Below are positions 47,871 to 55,119 of a stretch of DNA of 64,000 bases, piece by piece. The stretch spans positions 1,558,001-1,622,000 of the forward strand of contig NZ_UHIA01000004.1 of NCBI RefSeq assembly GCF_900460215.1, given 5' to 3'. Numbering within the stretch: position 1 is the stretch's first letter; each line of letters opens with the position of its first letter. Below the pieces are notes generated by a model, which ran no database searches, was not told the origin of the DNA, and saw only the letters and a program-made list of their open reading frames with translations. Origin of the DNA: Suttonella indologenes (lineage in GTDB: Bacteria; Pseudomonadota; Gammaproteobacteria; Cardiobacteriales; Cardiobacteriaceae). The position numbers and the translations under genes are program-made.

Positions 47871-48911
47871 TTAATCGGCGGTTTTACTCAATATATCGCG
47901 GATAATATGGAAATGGTCGTCATGAAAACAGCGTGCGTCTAATGATTGCACATCCTGCCACAGGGCTTGCGCCGCATCATCCGTACCAAGCGGCGACGGC
48001 AAATCGATATCGTCAGGAATGCGGAAATAAAAGACTTGCGTAATGATGCGTCCGCGTGCGCTACGTCCCGGCGCATCATAAATACCGCGATGGCGCAGAA
48101 AATGCCGCCATGCTTGAGGATTAACTCCTAAGCCCGTTTCTTCGCGCAATTCGCGCAGACAGCCCTCAAAACCCGTTTCATGAGTTTCTAAAAAACCGCC
48201 CGGCAATGCCAGCAAGCCTTTGCCCGGCGGATTGCCGCGCTCTACCAGCAAAATCCGACCGCGATGCACGATCATGGCATCCACGGTGGCTAAATTCACG
48301 GGATAAGGTATTTGCGCCCACAGAGCTTTTTCCTGCTGAATTTGCTGATATTCCTCATGCAAATTGGCAAAATGCGCGCTTTGTCGAAAGCGCTGCAATA
48401 ATTCGCGTGCCGGCGCTTTCAGCGGCACATCCGCCGCTAAGGCTGCCTCCGCATCTTGCGCAAAAAAGACTTGGCGGATAGGCGTAGCGCTGATGCCGTC
48501 AAAATTCGGCAAGGCGATGTAGCGCCATTGCGGAAAGAGCGAGAGATAAAAAGAACTGGCGTCTTTTTGGTGTCCAATCAGGGCAATCTCTTCCTGCGCG
48601 ACGTTCAAGCACTGCGCAATGCCTTGCACCTGCGTTTGCACATGCAGCATCCAGCTATGGTCGTCATAGGGATAATCGTCCAACGGCGCGAAATGCAGGC
48701 GCGATTGCTCGGCAGGCAGGGTAGCGCGAATCATTTCTTCGCGCTCTTCAAGGCTGAAGGGGTTTTTCAAACTACGCGGCGTATTGGCGGAGCCGAGCAG
48801 AATCAAGAGTTGCTCGGCCTGCGCCAAAGCCGTCCGCACCATTTGCTCATGCCCGTGATGAAAGGGCTGAAAACGCCCGATAAAAATGCCGAGGCGGAAA
48901 GCTTTAGTCAT
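47871..48911 (-). CDS. nadM: Bifunctional NMN adenylyltransferase / Nudix hydrolase (NadM-Nudt)
   Basis: 346 residues with two domains. The N-terminal nucleotidyltransferase has GIFIGRFQPFHHGHEQMV (phosphate-binding His motif) and ISATPIRQ, the NadM-type active site that makes NAD from NMN. The C-terminal Nudix domain (from about 205) has GGFLETHE, then LRELREETGLG, matching the Nudix box, and probably cleaves ADP-ribose. The fusion is known in Synechocystis and Francisella. It is part of an NAD salvage route. The start overlaps the stop of the next upstream gene by 8 bp. Confidence 0.92.
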   Translation of the reverse strand: MTKAFRLGIFIGRFQPFHHGHEQMVRTALAQAEQLLILLGSANTPRSLKNPFSLEEREEMIRATLPAEQSRLHFAPLDDYPYDDHSWMLHVQTQVQGIAQCLNVAQEEIALIGHQKDASSFYLSLFPQWRYIALPNFDGISATPIRQVFFAQDAEAALAADVPLKAPARELLQRFRQSAHFANLHEEYQQIQQEKALWAQIPYPVNLATVDAMIVHRGRILLVERGNPPGKGLLALPGGFLETHETGFEGCLRELREETGLGVNPQAWRHFLRHRGIYDAPGRSARGRIITQVFYFRIPDDIDLPSPLGTDDAAQALWQDVQSLDARCFHDDHFHIIRDILSKTAD

Positions 48912-49665
48912 CGATTTCCATATCTTCGAAGAACATAAAATCTACGGAATTTTCGTCAATTTGATTGCGTCTTGAGGGATAGAATGATGTTGTTTTATCT
49001 TCTTTTTCCTCTGTTTGTTTGCTTGCATCGCCCATTTCTGCTTCGGCGTTCTCTGTTGAGGATAAATCGTCCAATGCCAAAATATCTTCCGGCAACTGCT
49101 CTTCTGCAAAAGCAAACTCGCTATGCGACGATGTCGATTGTTCCGATGTAGATTCCGCCATTTCCGCTTTCGCCGCCAAGGCTTCAATCAGGCTCATGCC
49201 GGCAAAAGGCGAATTCGCCGCAGCGGCGGCATCGGCTTTTTGTTGTGCGGCGCGAATTTGTTCGGCTTCGGCTTTGCGGCGGCTGAGATAATAATTAAAT
49301 GCCGCATCTAGCGTTTCATTAACTTGCATTTGGGTAATCGGGCGCACCAAGGCGGCAAAAATTTCTTCCTGCGCTTCCAATTCGGCGATTTCTTCTTTGC
49401 TCTGCGATTGCGCCACTATCATGGTCACCAAATCAGGATGTAGATGTTTAAGCGCCAAGACCACAGGATAGATATCTTGCTGATGAAAATGCACATCGCA
49501 AATTATCACGCCGACATCGCATTGCGCCAGTATTTCCATGGTGGTATTGAGGTCTTTGCCCCAGTGAATGCGGTAGCGGTCGCCGAAGGCTTGGCGGAAA
49601 CGGTTAAAAATCACTTCGCTTTCATAAAGCAGAATGATGTTGCGTGCATCAGTAGCGGTATTCAT
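48904..49665 (-). CDS. Degenerate response-regulator receiver with acidic tail
   Basis: 253 residues. The first 130 resemble a receiver domain: IILLYESEVIFNRFRQAFG, VGVIICDVHFHQQDIYPVVL, then LVRPITQMQVNETLDAAF. The acidic pair of strand 1 is replaced (YESE), the D of CDVHF remains, and the conserved Lys is an Arg, so phosphorylation is doubtful. After about 135 it becomes low-complexity, rich in Ala, Ser and Glu, ending MFFEDMEIDD. No output domain is seen. It is translationally coupled to nadM. Function unknown. Confidence 0.62.
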   Translation of the reverse strand: MNTATDARNIILLYESEVIFNRFRQAFGDRYRIHWGKDLNTTMEILAQCDVGVIICDVHFHQQDIYPVVLALKHLHPDLVTMIVAQSQSKEEIAELEAQEEIFAALVRPITQMQVNETLDAAFNYYLSRRKAEAEQIRAAQQKADAAAAANSPFAGMSLIEALAAKAEMAESTSEQSTSSHSEFAFAEEQLPEDILALDDLSSTENAEAEMGDASKQTEEKEDKTTSFYPSRRNQIDENSVDFMFFEDMEIDD

Positions 49666-49695
49666 AGCGGTTGTTATCCCATAATATAAGCAGTC

Positions 49696-50289
49696 TTAGA
49701 AAGGAATATCGTCGTCATCAAAATTGCCGCTCATACCGGCATCGGGATTTTGCGGTGCAACAGGGCTTTGCGGCACGGCATTATTTCTGGCTTTGGACGC
49801 GGATTGGCGCGGCGCTTGGGCATAATCATCAGAATAAGGCGCGCCTTGATAGCCCTGATCATTGTGCTGAGAAGCGTTGCCGCGCGAATAACCGCCGCCT
49901 TGCGGCGCATGGTATTGATAGGCATCGTCAAGCGGTGCCGAACCGCCGGAGCGCGAATCCAACATTTGCATATTATCGACGATGATTTCGGTGGAATAGC
50001 GGTCGATACCGTTTTGATCCGTCCATTTGCGGGTTTGCAGTTTGCCTTCGATGTATAATTTACTGCCTTTGCGCACGAATTTTTGCACCACACCTGCCAA
50101 ACCGCGATAAGCCACGCAGCGATGCCACTCGGTTTTTTCGCGGTCTTCGCCGGTGTTACGGTCTTGCCATGTTTCGCTGGTCGCCAAAGAAAAATTGGCA
50201 ACCAAATCACCATTTTGAAAAGTACGGCATTCCGGGTCTGCGCCCAAATTGCCAAGTAAAATCACTTTATTAACGCCTCTTGAAGCCAT
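49696..50289 (-). CDS. ssb: Single-stranded DNA-binding protein
   Basis: 197 residues. The OB-fold domain is clear ([68 protein letters not shown]). A Gly/Gln-rich linker ends in the acidic tail FDDDDIPF that binds partner proteins such as RecQ and PriA. It protects single-stranded DNA in replication, repair and natural transformation. The ribosome-binding site is AGGGAA. Confidence 0.97.
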   Translation of the reverse strand: MASRGVNKVILLGNLGADPECRTFQNGDLVANFSLATSETWQDRNTGEDREKTEWHRCVAYRGLAGVVQKFVRKGSKLYIEGKLQTRKWTDQNGIDRYSTEIIVDNMQMLDSRSGGSAPLDDAYQYHAPQGGGYSRGNASQHNDQGYQGAPYSDDYAQAPRQSASKARNNAVPQSPVAPQNPDAGMSGNFDDDDIPF

Positions 50290-50316
50290 ATTTTTCCCTA
50301 TGTATTCCGGTTAAAT

Positions 50317-51447
50317 TTAACGCGATAGTGTATCGCGTTTACCCACCCAAAGTAAAACCAAAGCGGCAAGGGCGGAGATGAATAATAAGGCGACAAATAC
50401 CGCATAGGCATGGCTGTGCTGCAAAAGCCAGCCGCTCAATGCCGCCCCGATAAAACTGCTGAGAAATTGTACGGTTGAGAAAATCCCCATGGCTTTGCCG
50501 CGACTATCGGCATCAGCAAATTGGCTGACCCAATGCGGCAAGCCTGTTTCCAAACGATAAAAACCGATAAAGAAAATCGTCAGCGCCAAGACCAAGCCCC
50601 AGAAATCGAAGCCGCATGCCAGCAAGGCATAGCCGATTGCCATGAGTATGAAAGAAACGCCGAAATTCAGCGGATGCGGATCGGCTTTATAGCGCATAAA
50701 GCTCAAGGCAATCAGGTTTGCCGGCAGATAGAGCCACCAATGTTGCACCCGCTCCAAGCCGCCGTCATTAACTAAAACGGAGGGCAGGACGGTAAAGGTA
50801 CCGGTAAAGGTCGCGTGCAGTATCCCCACCGCAAAACATGCCTGCCACAGTTTTTTGCCCGCATATTGCTCGCCGCTGATGTGCGCCGTGCCGATTGCAG
50901 GCAGACGCCAAGCGGCACAGATTGCCAAAATGACTAAGGCGGCAATCACCCAAAACAAGCCGTCAACGCCGCCGACCCAATTCGAGACAATCGGGCCGAG
51001 AATTAAGGCCAGCACGAATGCCATGCCAATAGAACCGCCGATCACCGCCATGACGAAACCGCGTTTTTCAGGCGGCGAAATGTCGGTGGCATAGGCAAGC
51101 GCAACGGAAGAAATCGCGCCCATACCTTGAACGGCGCGCCCGACAATCATCATCGCAATCGAATCCGCCAACGCCGCAATGACTGAGCCCAGCAAAAACA
51201 AACCCAAACCGATTAACATCATACCTTTTCTGCCGAAGCGGTCGGACAAATGTCCGAAAGGAATTTGCAAAAGCCCCTGCGTCAGCCCGTAAGCACCCAA
51301 TGCCAAGCCGATCAGAAAAGGCGTCGAGCCCTGTAATTCCGTGGCATAAAGGCTAAATACCGGAAAAATCATAAACATGCCTAGCATTCTTGAGACGTAA
51401 ATGCCTGTCAATATGCCCAAACCGCGCCGCCAATTTCTCGTGTCCAT
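50317..51447 (-). CDS. MFS transporter, YajR-like
   Basis: 376 residues, about 12 membrane segments. The loop 2-3 motif is GHLSDRFGRKGMM, and the helix 4-5 region GRAVQGMGAISSVALAYATD and PPEKRG are typical of the drug:proton antiporter 1 group. It resembles YajR but ends without YajR's C-terminal cytosolic domain. The start at 51447 has GGGAG upstream; a longer reading frame opens at 51510. Substrate unknown. It is 27 bp upstream of ssb on the same strand. Confidence 0.82.
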   Translation of the reverse strand: MDTRNWRRGLGILTGIYVSRMLGMFMIFPVFSLYATELQGSTPFLIGLALGAYGLTQGLLQIPFGHLSDRFGRKGMMLIGLGLFLLGSVIAALADSIAMMIVGRAVQGMGAISSVALAYATDISPPEKRGFVMAVIGGSIGMAFVLALILGPIVSNWVGGVDGLFWVIAALVILAICAAWRLPAIGTAHISGEQYAGKKLWQACFAVGILHATFTGTFTVLPSVLVNDGGLERVQHWWLYLPANLIALSFMRYKADPHPLNFGVSFILMAIGYALLACGFDFWGLVLALTIFFIGFYRLETGLPHWVSQFADADSRGKAMGIFSTVQFLSSFIGAALSGWLLQHSHAYAVFVALLFISALAALVLLWVGKRDTLSR

Positions 51448-51555
51448 GCCTGCTCCCCGAGTCAAAACGCCGCATTCTAACAAAATTTGCGATTTTTCCT
51501 GAATAATCATCCAAGACTGGACAAAGAGGCTGCAAGCTTATACCATAAGCTGCGA

Positions 51556-51626
51556 CTTGTCGGGGTGCTTTATGCTGAGAAATACCCGTTGAACCTGATT
51601 CAGTTAATACTGGCGGAGGGAACAAG
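51556..51626 (+). promoter_or_regulatory. TPP riboswitch (THI element)
   Basis: The conserved thi-box parts appear in order: CGGGGTGC, GCTGAGAAATACCC, GAACCTGATTCAGTTAATAC and TGGCGGAGGGAACAAG. Helix P1 is CTTGT paired with ACAAG. It lies 26 bp before the thiD ATG. When thiamine diphosphate binds, the operon thiD-thiZ-thiX-thiY should be shut down. Confidence 0.95.
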
Positions 51627-51629
51627 CCT

Positions 51630-51650
51630 CTCCGCTCCTGCACGGAGGAT
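51630..51650 (+). promoter_or_regulatory. thiD: Riboswitch expression platform covering the thiD ribosome-binding site
   Basis: CTCCG (51630-51634) can pair with CGGAG (51643-51647), which includes the GGAGGAT ribosome-binding site of thiD. No T run follows, so control is more likely at translation than by termination. Confidence 0.65.
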
Positions 51651-51652
51651 AT

Positions 51653-52480
51653 ATGAACCACTCTCATCCAATCGCGCTAAGCATTGCAGGCTCGGACAGC
51701 GGCGGCGGCGCAGGCATTCAAGCCGATATCAAAACCTTTTCCGCCTTAGGCGTATATGCCGCCAGCGTGATTACCGCCGTTACCGCCCAAAACACCCGCA
51801 GCGTCAGCCATATCGAGCTGCTCTCCGCCGAAAGCATTCGCGCACAAATTCAAGCCGTGATGCAAGACATCAAACCACAGGCGATTAAAATCGGCATGCT
51901 CGGTGATGCACCGATAATCCATACCGTTGCCGATGCCTTGGCTGAATTTGCCCCGCTGCCGCTGGTCTTAGACCCTGTGATGGTAGCGAAAAGCGGCGAT
52001 ACCCTGCTCAATCAACAAGCCATCAGCGCCTTAAAAAGCCGTCTGATTCCGCTGGCAAGCCTCATCACGCCCAATCTGCCCGAATCCGCCGTGCTCCTCG
52101 GGCGCGACAGCGTATCCTCGGGCGACGAAGAAGCCGCAAAAGCCCTGCTTGAGCTGGGCTGCCAAGCCGTACTGCTTAAAGGCGGACACGGAAGCGGCGA
52201 CACCTTAAGCGACCTTCTTCTCGACGCACAAGACAAACAAACGTTCAGCAGTCCGCGTCTGCCGACTAAAAACACCCACGGCACCGGCTGTACCTTCTCC
52301 GCCGCCATCGCCGCAGGACTGGCAAAAGGACTGCCGCTTGCCGACAGCGTCGCCCAAGCCCACCGCTACCTCGCCGCCGCCATTGCCCAAGCCGACAATC
52401 TAAACATCGGCAGCGGACACGGACCTGTGCATCATTTTCATCATTACTGGTCATGTTTCAACACGCAGGACGACACATAA
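51653..52480 (+). CDS. thiD: Hydroxymethylpyrimidine/phosphomethylpyrimidine kinase
   Basis: Phosphorylates hydroxymethylpyrimidine twice to give the pyrimidine half of thiamine. The 275-residue ribokinase-fold protein has ALSIAGSDSGGGAGIQADIK, VTAVTAQNT, LDPVMVAKSG, LLKGGHG and the catalytic anion hole NTHGTGCTFSAAIAAGLAKG. It is the first gene behind the TPP riboswitch. No thiE, thiC or thiG is nearby, so the operon looks dedicated to pyrimidine salvage. Confidence 0.95.
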   Translation: MNHSHPIALSIAGSDSGGGAGIQADIKTFSALGVYAASVITAVTAQNTRSVSHIELLSAESIRAQIQAVMQDIKPQAIKIGMLGDAPIIHTVADALAEFAPLPLVLDPVMVAKSGDTLLNQQAISALKSRLIPLASLITPNLPESAVLLGRDSVSSGDEEAAKALLELGCQAVLLKGGHGSGDTLSDLLLDAQDKQTFSSPRLPTKNTHGTGCTFSAAIAAGLAKGLPLADSVAQAHRYLAAAIAQADNLNIGSGHGPVHHFHHYWSCFNTQDDT

Positions 52481-52504
52481 AACCTTGCCCTAGTGTTGCC
52501 CTGA

Positions 52505-52532
52505 ATTGGAAGCGCTTACTGCTGCTTCCAAT
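52505..52532 (+). promoter_or_regulatory. Hairpin between thiD and thiZ
   Basis: A perfect 9-bp stem (ATTGGAAGC paired with GCTTCCAAT) with a ten-base loop, 33 bp before the thiZ start. No T run follows, so it is not a classical terminator. It may act on mRNA stability between the kinase gene and the transporter genes. Confidence 0.5.
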
Positions 52533-52565
52533 GAAATTCTAGCACCATAAATGAAGGAATTTTTG

Positions 52566-53285
52566 ATGAATGCCATCTGCCTGAACAATCTCAGCATCCG
52601 CTACGGCAACCGCTGCATCTTGCACAATATCAGCCACTGCTTTGCCGCCGCCCAATGGCATCTCATTCTCGGACGCAGCGGCATGGGCAAAAGCACTCTG
52701 CTGCATGCCATCGCCGATCTACTGCCGCACAATGCCGACATCAGCGGCAGCATTACTACCGCCGCAGGCGATGCCCTGCAAGGCAAAATCGCCTACATGG
52801 CGCAGCACAACGATCTCCTGCCTTGGCTATCTCTCCAAGAAAACGTCCTGCTCGGCGCACGACTGCAAGGCAAAGCCAAAGACTATCCGCGTGCCGCCGC
52901 CCTACTTGCCGCCTGCGGACTGGAAGAATATGCCGCCGCTAAACCGCGCCAACTCTCGGGCGGACAAATCCAACGTGCCGCCCTCGCCCGCACCCTGATG
53001 CAAGACCGCCCCTATGTACTCATGGACGAACCCTTCTCCGCCCTAGACGCCATTACGCGCTACGAACTGCAAAACCTCGCCCTGCAACTGCTCAGCGGCA
53101 AAACCGTCATCATGATAAGCCACGACCCTACCGAAGCCCTGCGTCTTGCCAACAGCCTGCACATACTCACGCCCGCCGCCTTACAGCCCGTCGCCCTGCC
53201 CGACAGCCGCACGCCACGCGCCCTCGATACGCAAGGCTTGGCACAACTGCAAGAACAACTCATACAACAACTCCGCCATGCTTAA
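52566..53285 (+). CDS. thiZ: ABC transporter ATP-binding protein (ThiZ-like)
   Basis: 239 residues with Walker A GRSGMGKST, Q-loop MAQHNDLLPW, signature LSGGQIQRAALART, Walker B YVLMDEPFSALD and switch MISHDPTEA. It energises import through ThiX. I set the start at 52566, since GAAGGA lies just upstream; an ATG at 52551 in the same frame is less likely. The stop overlaps the thiX start by 8 bp. The gene name rests on the set thiD-ATPase-permease-ThiY-like protein under a TPP riboswitch. Confidence 0.85.
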   Translation: MNAICLNNLSIRYGNRCILHNISHCFAAAQWHLILGRSGMGKSTLLHAIADLLPHNADISGSITTAAGDALQGKIAYMAQHNDLLPWLSLQENVLLGARLQGKAKDYPRAAALLAACGLEEYAAAKPRQLSGGQIQRAALARTLMQDRPYVLMDEPFSALDAITRYELQNLALQLLSGKTVIMISHDPTEALRLANSLHILTPAALQPVALPDSRTPRALDTQGLAQLQEQLIQQLRHA

Positions 53286-54012
53286 GTCTCTTCTACGCCC
53301 CCTCATCACCTGTGCCGGACTGCTGCTGCTCTGGCAAATCATCATCTGGTTCAGCCACACTCCAAGCTACCTCCTGCCGCCGCCGGAACGCGTTTTAACG
53401 CGTCTGTGGCACAGCCGCAGCCAACTCCTCCACCACAGCGGCATCACCGCTTTGGAAATCCTGCTCAGCCTCTTTATCGGCATCATCTTGGGACTGCTGA
53501 CCGCCCTTGTCCTGCAATACAGCCGCCTATTGCGACAATGGTTTTTGCCCCTCATGCTCATCTCCCAAGCCATACCCGTCTATGCCCTCGGGCCTATCCT
53601 CATGCTCTGGTTCGGCTACGGACTGCTGCCCAAAATCATCATCACGGTCATCATCATCTACTTCCCCATCGCCACCGCCGCCTATGACGGACTGCGCCAC
53701 ACACCGCCGCACTATCTCGCTCTAGGCAAAACCTTAAACGCCGGCGCAATTGCCGCTCTCATTCATATCCGTCTGCCCGCCGCCCTGCCCGCCTTTGCCA
53801 GCGGCATTCGCGTTGCCGCCGCCATCGCCCCCATCGGCGCACTTATCGGCGAATACGTCGGCGGCAGCGCAGGACTGGGCTACCTTATTCAATACGGCAT
53901 CAACCGCAGCCAAACCGACCTCGCCTTCGCCGCCCTCTTCGTCATCACCGCCCTTACCCTCATCATCTACTACAGCATCGACTTTATTTTGAAAAAATTC
54001 ATCAACTGGTAA
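53278..54012 (+). CDS. thiX: ABC transporter permease (ThiX-like)
   Basis: 244 residues, about six membrane segments. The coupling-helix region (PIGALIGEYVGGSAGLGYLI) is typical of taurine/NMT1-type permeases (TauC/SsuC family). It overlaps thiZ by 8 bp and is followed by the binding protein after 15 bp. Probably imports a thiamine pyrimidine precursor. Confidence 0.85.
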   Translation: MLKSLLRPLITCAGLLLLWQIIIWFSHTPSYLLPPPERVLTRLWHSRSQLLHHSGITALEILLSLFIGIILGLLTALVLQYSRLLRQWFLPLMLISQAIPVYALGPILMLWFGYGLLPKIIITVIIIYFPIATAAYDGLRHTPPHYLALGKTLNAGAIAALIHIRLPAALPAFASGIRVAAAIAPIGALIGEYVGGSAGLGYLIQYGINRSQTDLAFAALFVITALTLIIYYSIDFILKKFINW

Positions 54013-54027
54013 ACAAGGAGACACTCC

Positions 54028-54954
54028 ATGAAAAAACTGCTCTTAGCCGCCGCTCTTAGCGCCGCCCTGCCCGCTCAAGCCGCCGACCGCCTCAAACTCA
54101 TGCTTGATTGGTTCATCAACCCCGACCATGCCGCCATCATCGTCGCTCAACAACAAGGCTACTTCACCGCCCAAGACCTCGAACTGGAAATCATCGAACC
54201 CTCCGACCCCTCCATTGCGCCGCGCATGGTCGCCGCCGGCAAAATCGATCTGGCGGTGGACTACCAACCGCAACTCTACCTCCACGCCCAAGAAGGACTG
54301 CCGCTCATGCGCGTCAGCACCCTCATCTCCACCCCGCTGAACACCATCATCGTCAAAGACGACAGCGACATTCGCAGCATTGCCGACCTCAAAGGCAAGA
54401 AAATCGGCTACTCCGTCGCCGGCGTTGACGAAGCCATGCTCGCCCCCGTACTTGCCACCGCCAAGCTCAGCCTAAAAGACGTAGAACTGGTGAACGTAAA
54501 CTTCTCGCTCTCACCCTCTGTCATGAGCGGACAAGTCGATGCCGTCATCGGCGGCTACCGCAACTTCGAACTTTACGAAATGCAAAGCCACGGACATAAA
54601 GGACGCGCCTTCTACCTTGAAGAACACGGCATACCGAGCTATGACGAACTCATCATCATCGCCCATAAAGACCATGCCCGCGCCGACAGCATCCGCCGCT
54701 TCAACCAAGCACTGGAGCAAGCCGCGCAATACATCCTCAACCACCCCCAAGAGGCATGGCAAAGCTACATCAGTTATAAAAGCGAACTCGACGACGACAC
54801 CAACCGTGCCGCATGGCAGGAAACCCTGCCGCGCCTAGCCCTGCGCCCCGCCGCTCTTGATAACAACCGCTACCGCCGCTACGGAGAATTTATGCAATCC
54901 ATCGGTTTGATTGAAAAAGCCCCTGCGGTGGAAAACATCGCCCTTGAGCCCTAA
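54028..54954 (+). CDS. thiY: Periplasmic thiamine-precursor-binding protein (ThiY/NMT1-like)
   Basis: 308 residues with a Sec signal peptide (MKKLLLAAALSAALPAQAA). The mature part has LKLMLDWFINPDHAAIIVAQ, GYFTAQDLELEIIEPSDPSI and VDAVIGGYRNFE, matching the NMT1/ThiY fold that binds formylaminopyrimidine or hydroxymethylpyrimidine. AAGGAG lies upstream. It delivers its ligand to ThiX-ThiZ, and ThiD then phosphorylates the pyrimidine. Confidence 0.87.
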   Translation: MKKLLLAAALSAALPAQAADRLKLMLDWFINPDHAAIIVAQQQGYFTAQDLELEIIEPSDPSIAPRMVAAGKIDLAVDYQPQLYLHAQEGLPLMRVSTLISTPLNTIIVKDDSDIRSIADLKGKKIGYSVAGVDEAMLAPVLATAKLSLKDVELVNVNFSLSPSVMSGQVDAVIGGYRNFELYEMQSHGHKGRAFYLEEHGIPSYDELIIIAHKDHARADSIRRFNQALEQAAQYILNHPQEAWQSYISYKSELDDDTNRAAWQETLPRLALRPAALDNNRYRRYGEFMQSIGLIEKAPAVENIALEP

Positions 54955-54980
54955 ACCATAAAATACAAACCTTTCATGTT

Positions 54981-55016
54981 AAAAACCGTCGCATGACAAC
55001 ATGCCGACGGTTTTTA
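54981..55016 (+). terminator. Terminator at the end of the thi operon
   Basis: A stem of about 15 bp with one bulged base (AAAAACCGTCG paired with CGACGGTTTTT, extended by CATG/CATG) with a short loop and T run, 26 bp after thiY. It may also serve the convergent receptor gene. Confidence 0.85.
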
Positions 55017-55119
55017 AATAAATTGCATTCGGAATATCAATTATGCTGGCCAAGCATTTATATCCGATACAAAATCCACATCAACAACGATAAAAAATAA
55101 AAAATCTAAAAAATCATTT

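Noticed and set aside
52485..52545. Further TA-type miniature element between thiD and thiZ
   Set aside because: There is a good central hairpin, but the outer ends do not form matching terminal repeats and no TA duplication is clear.
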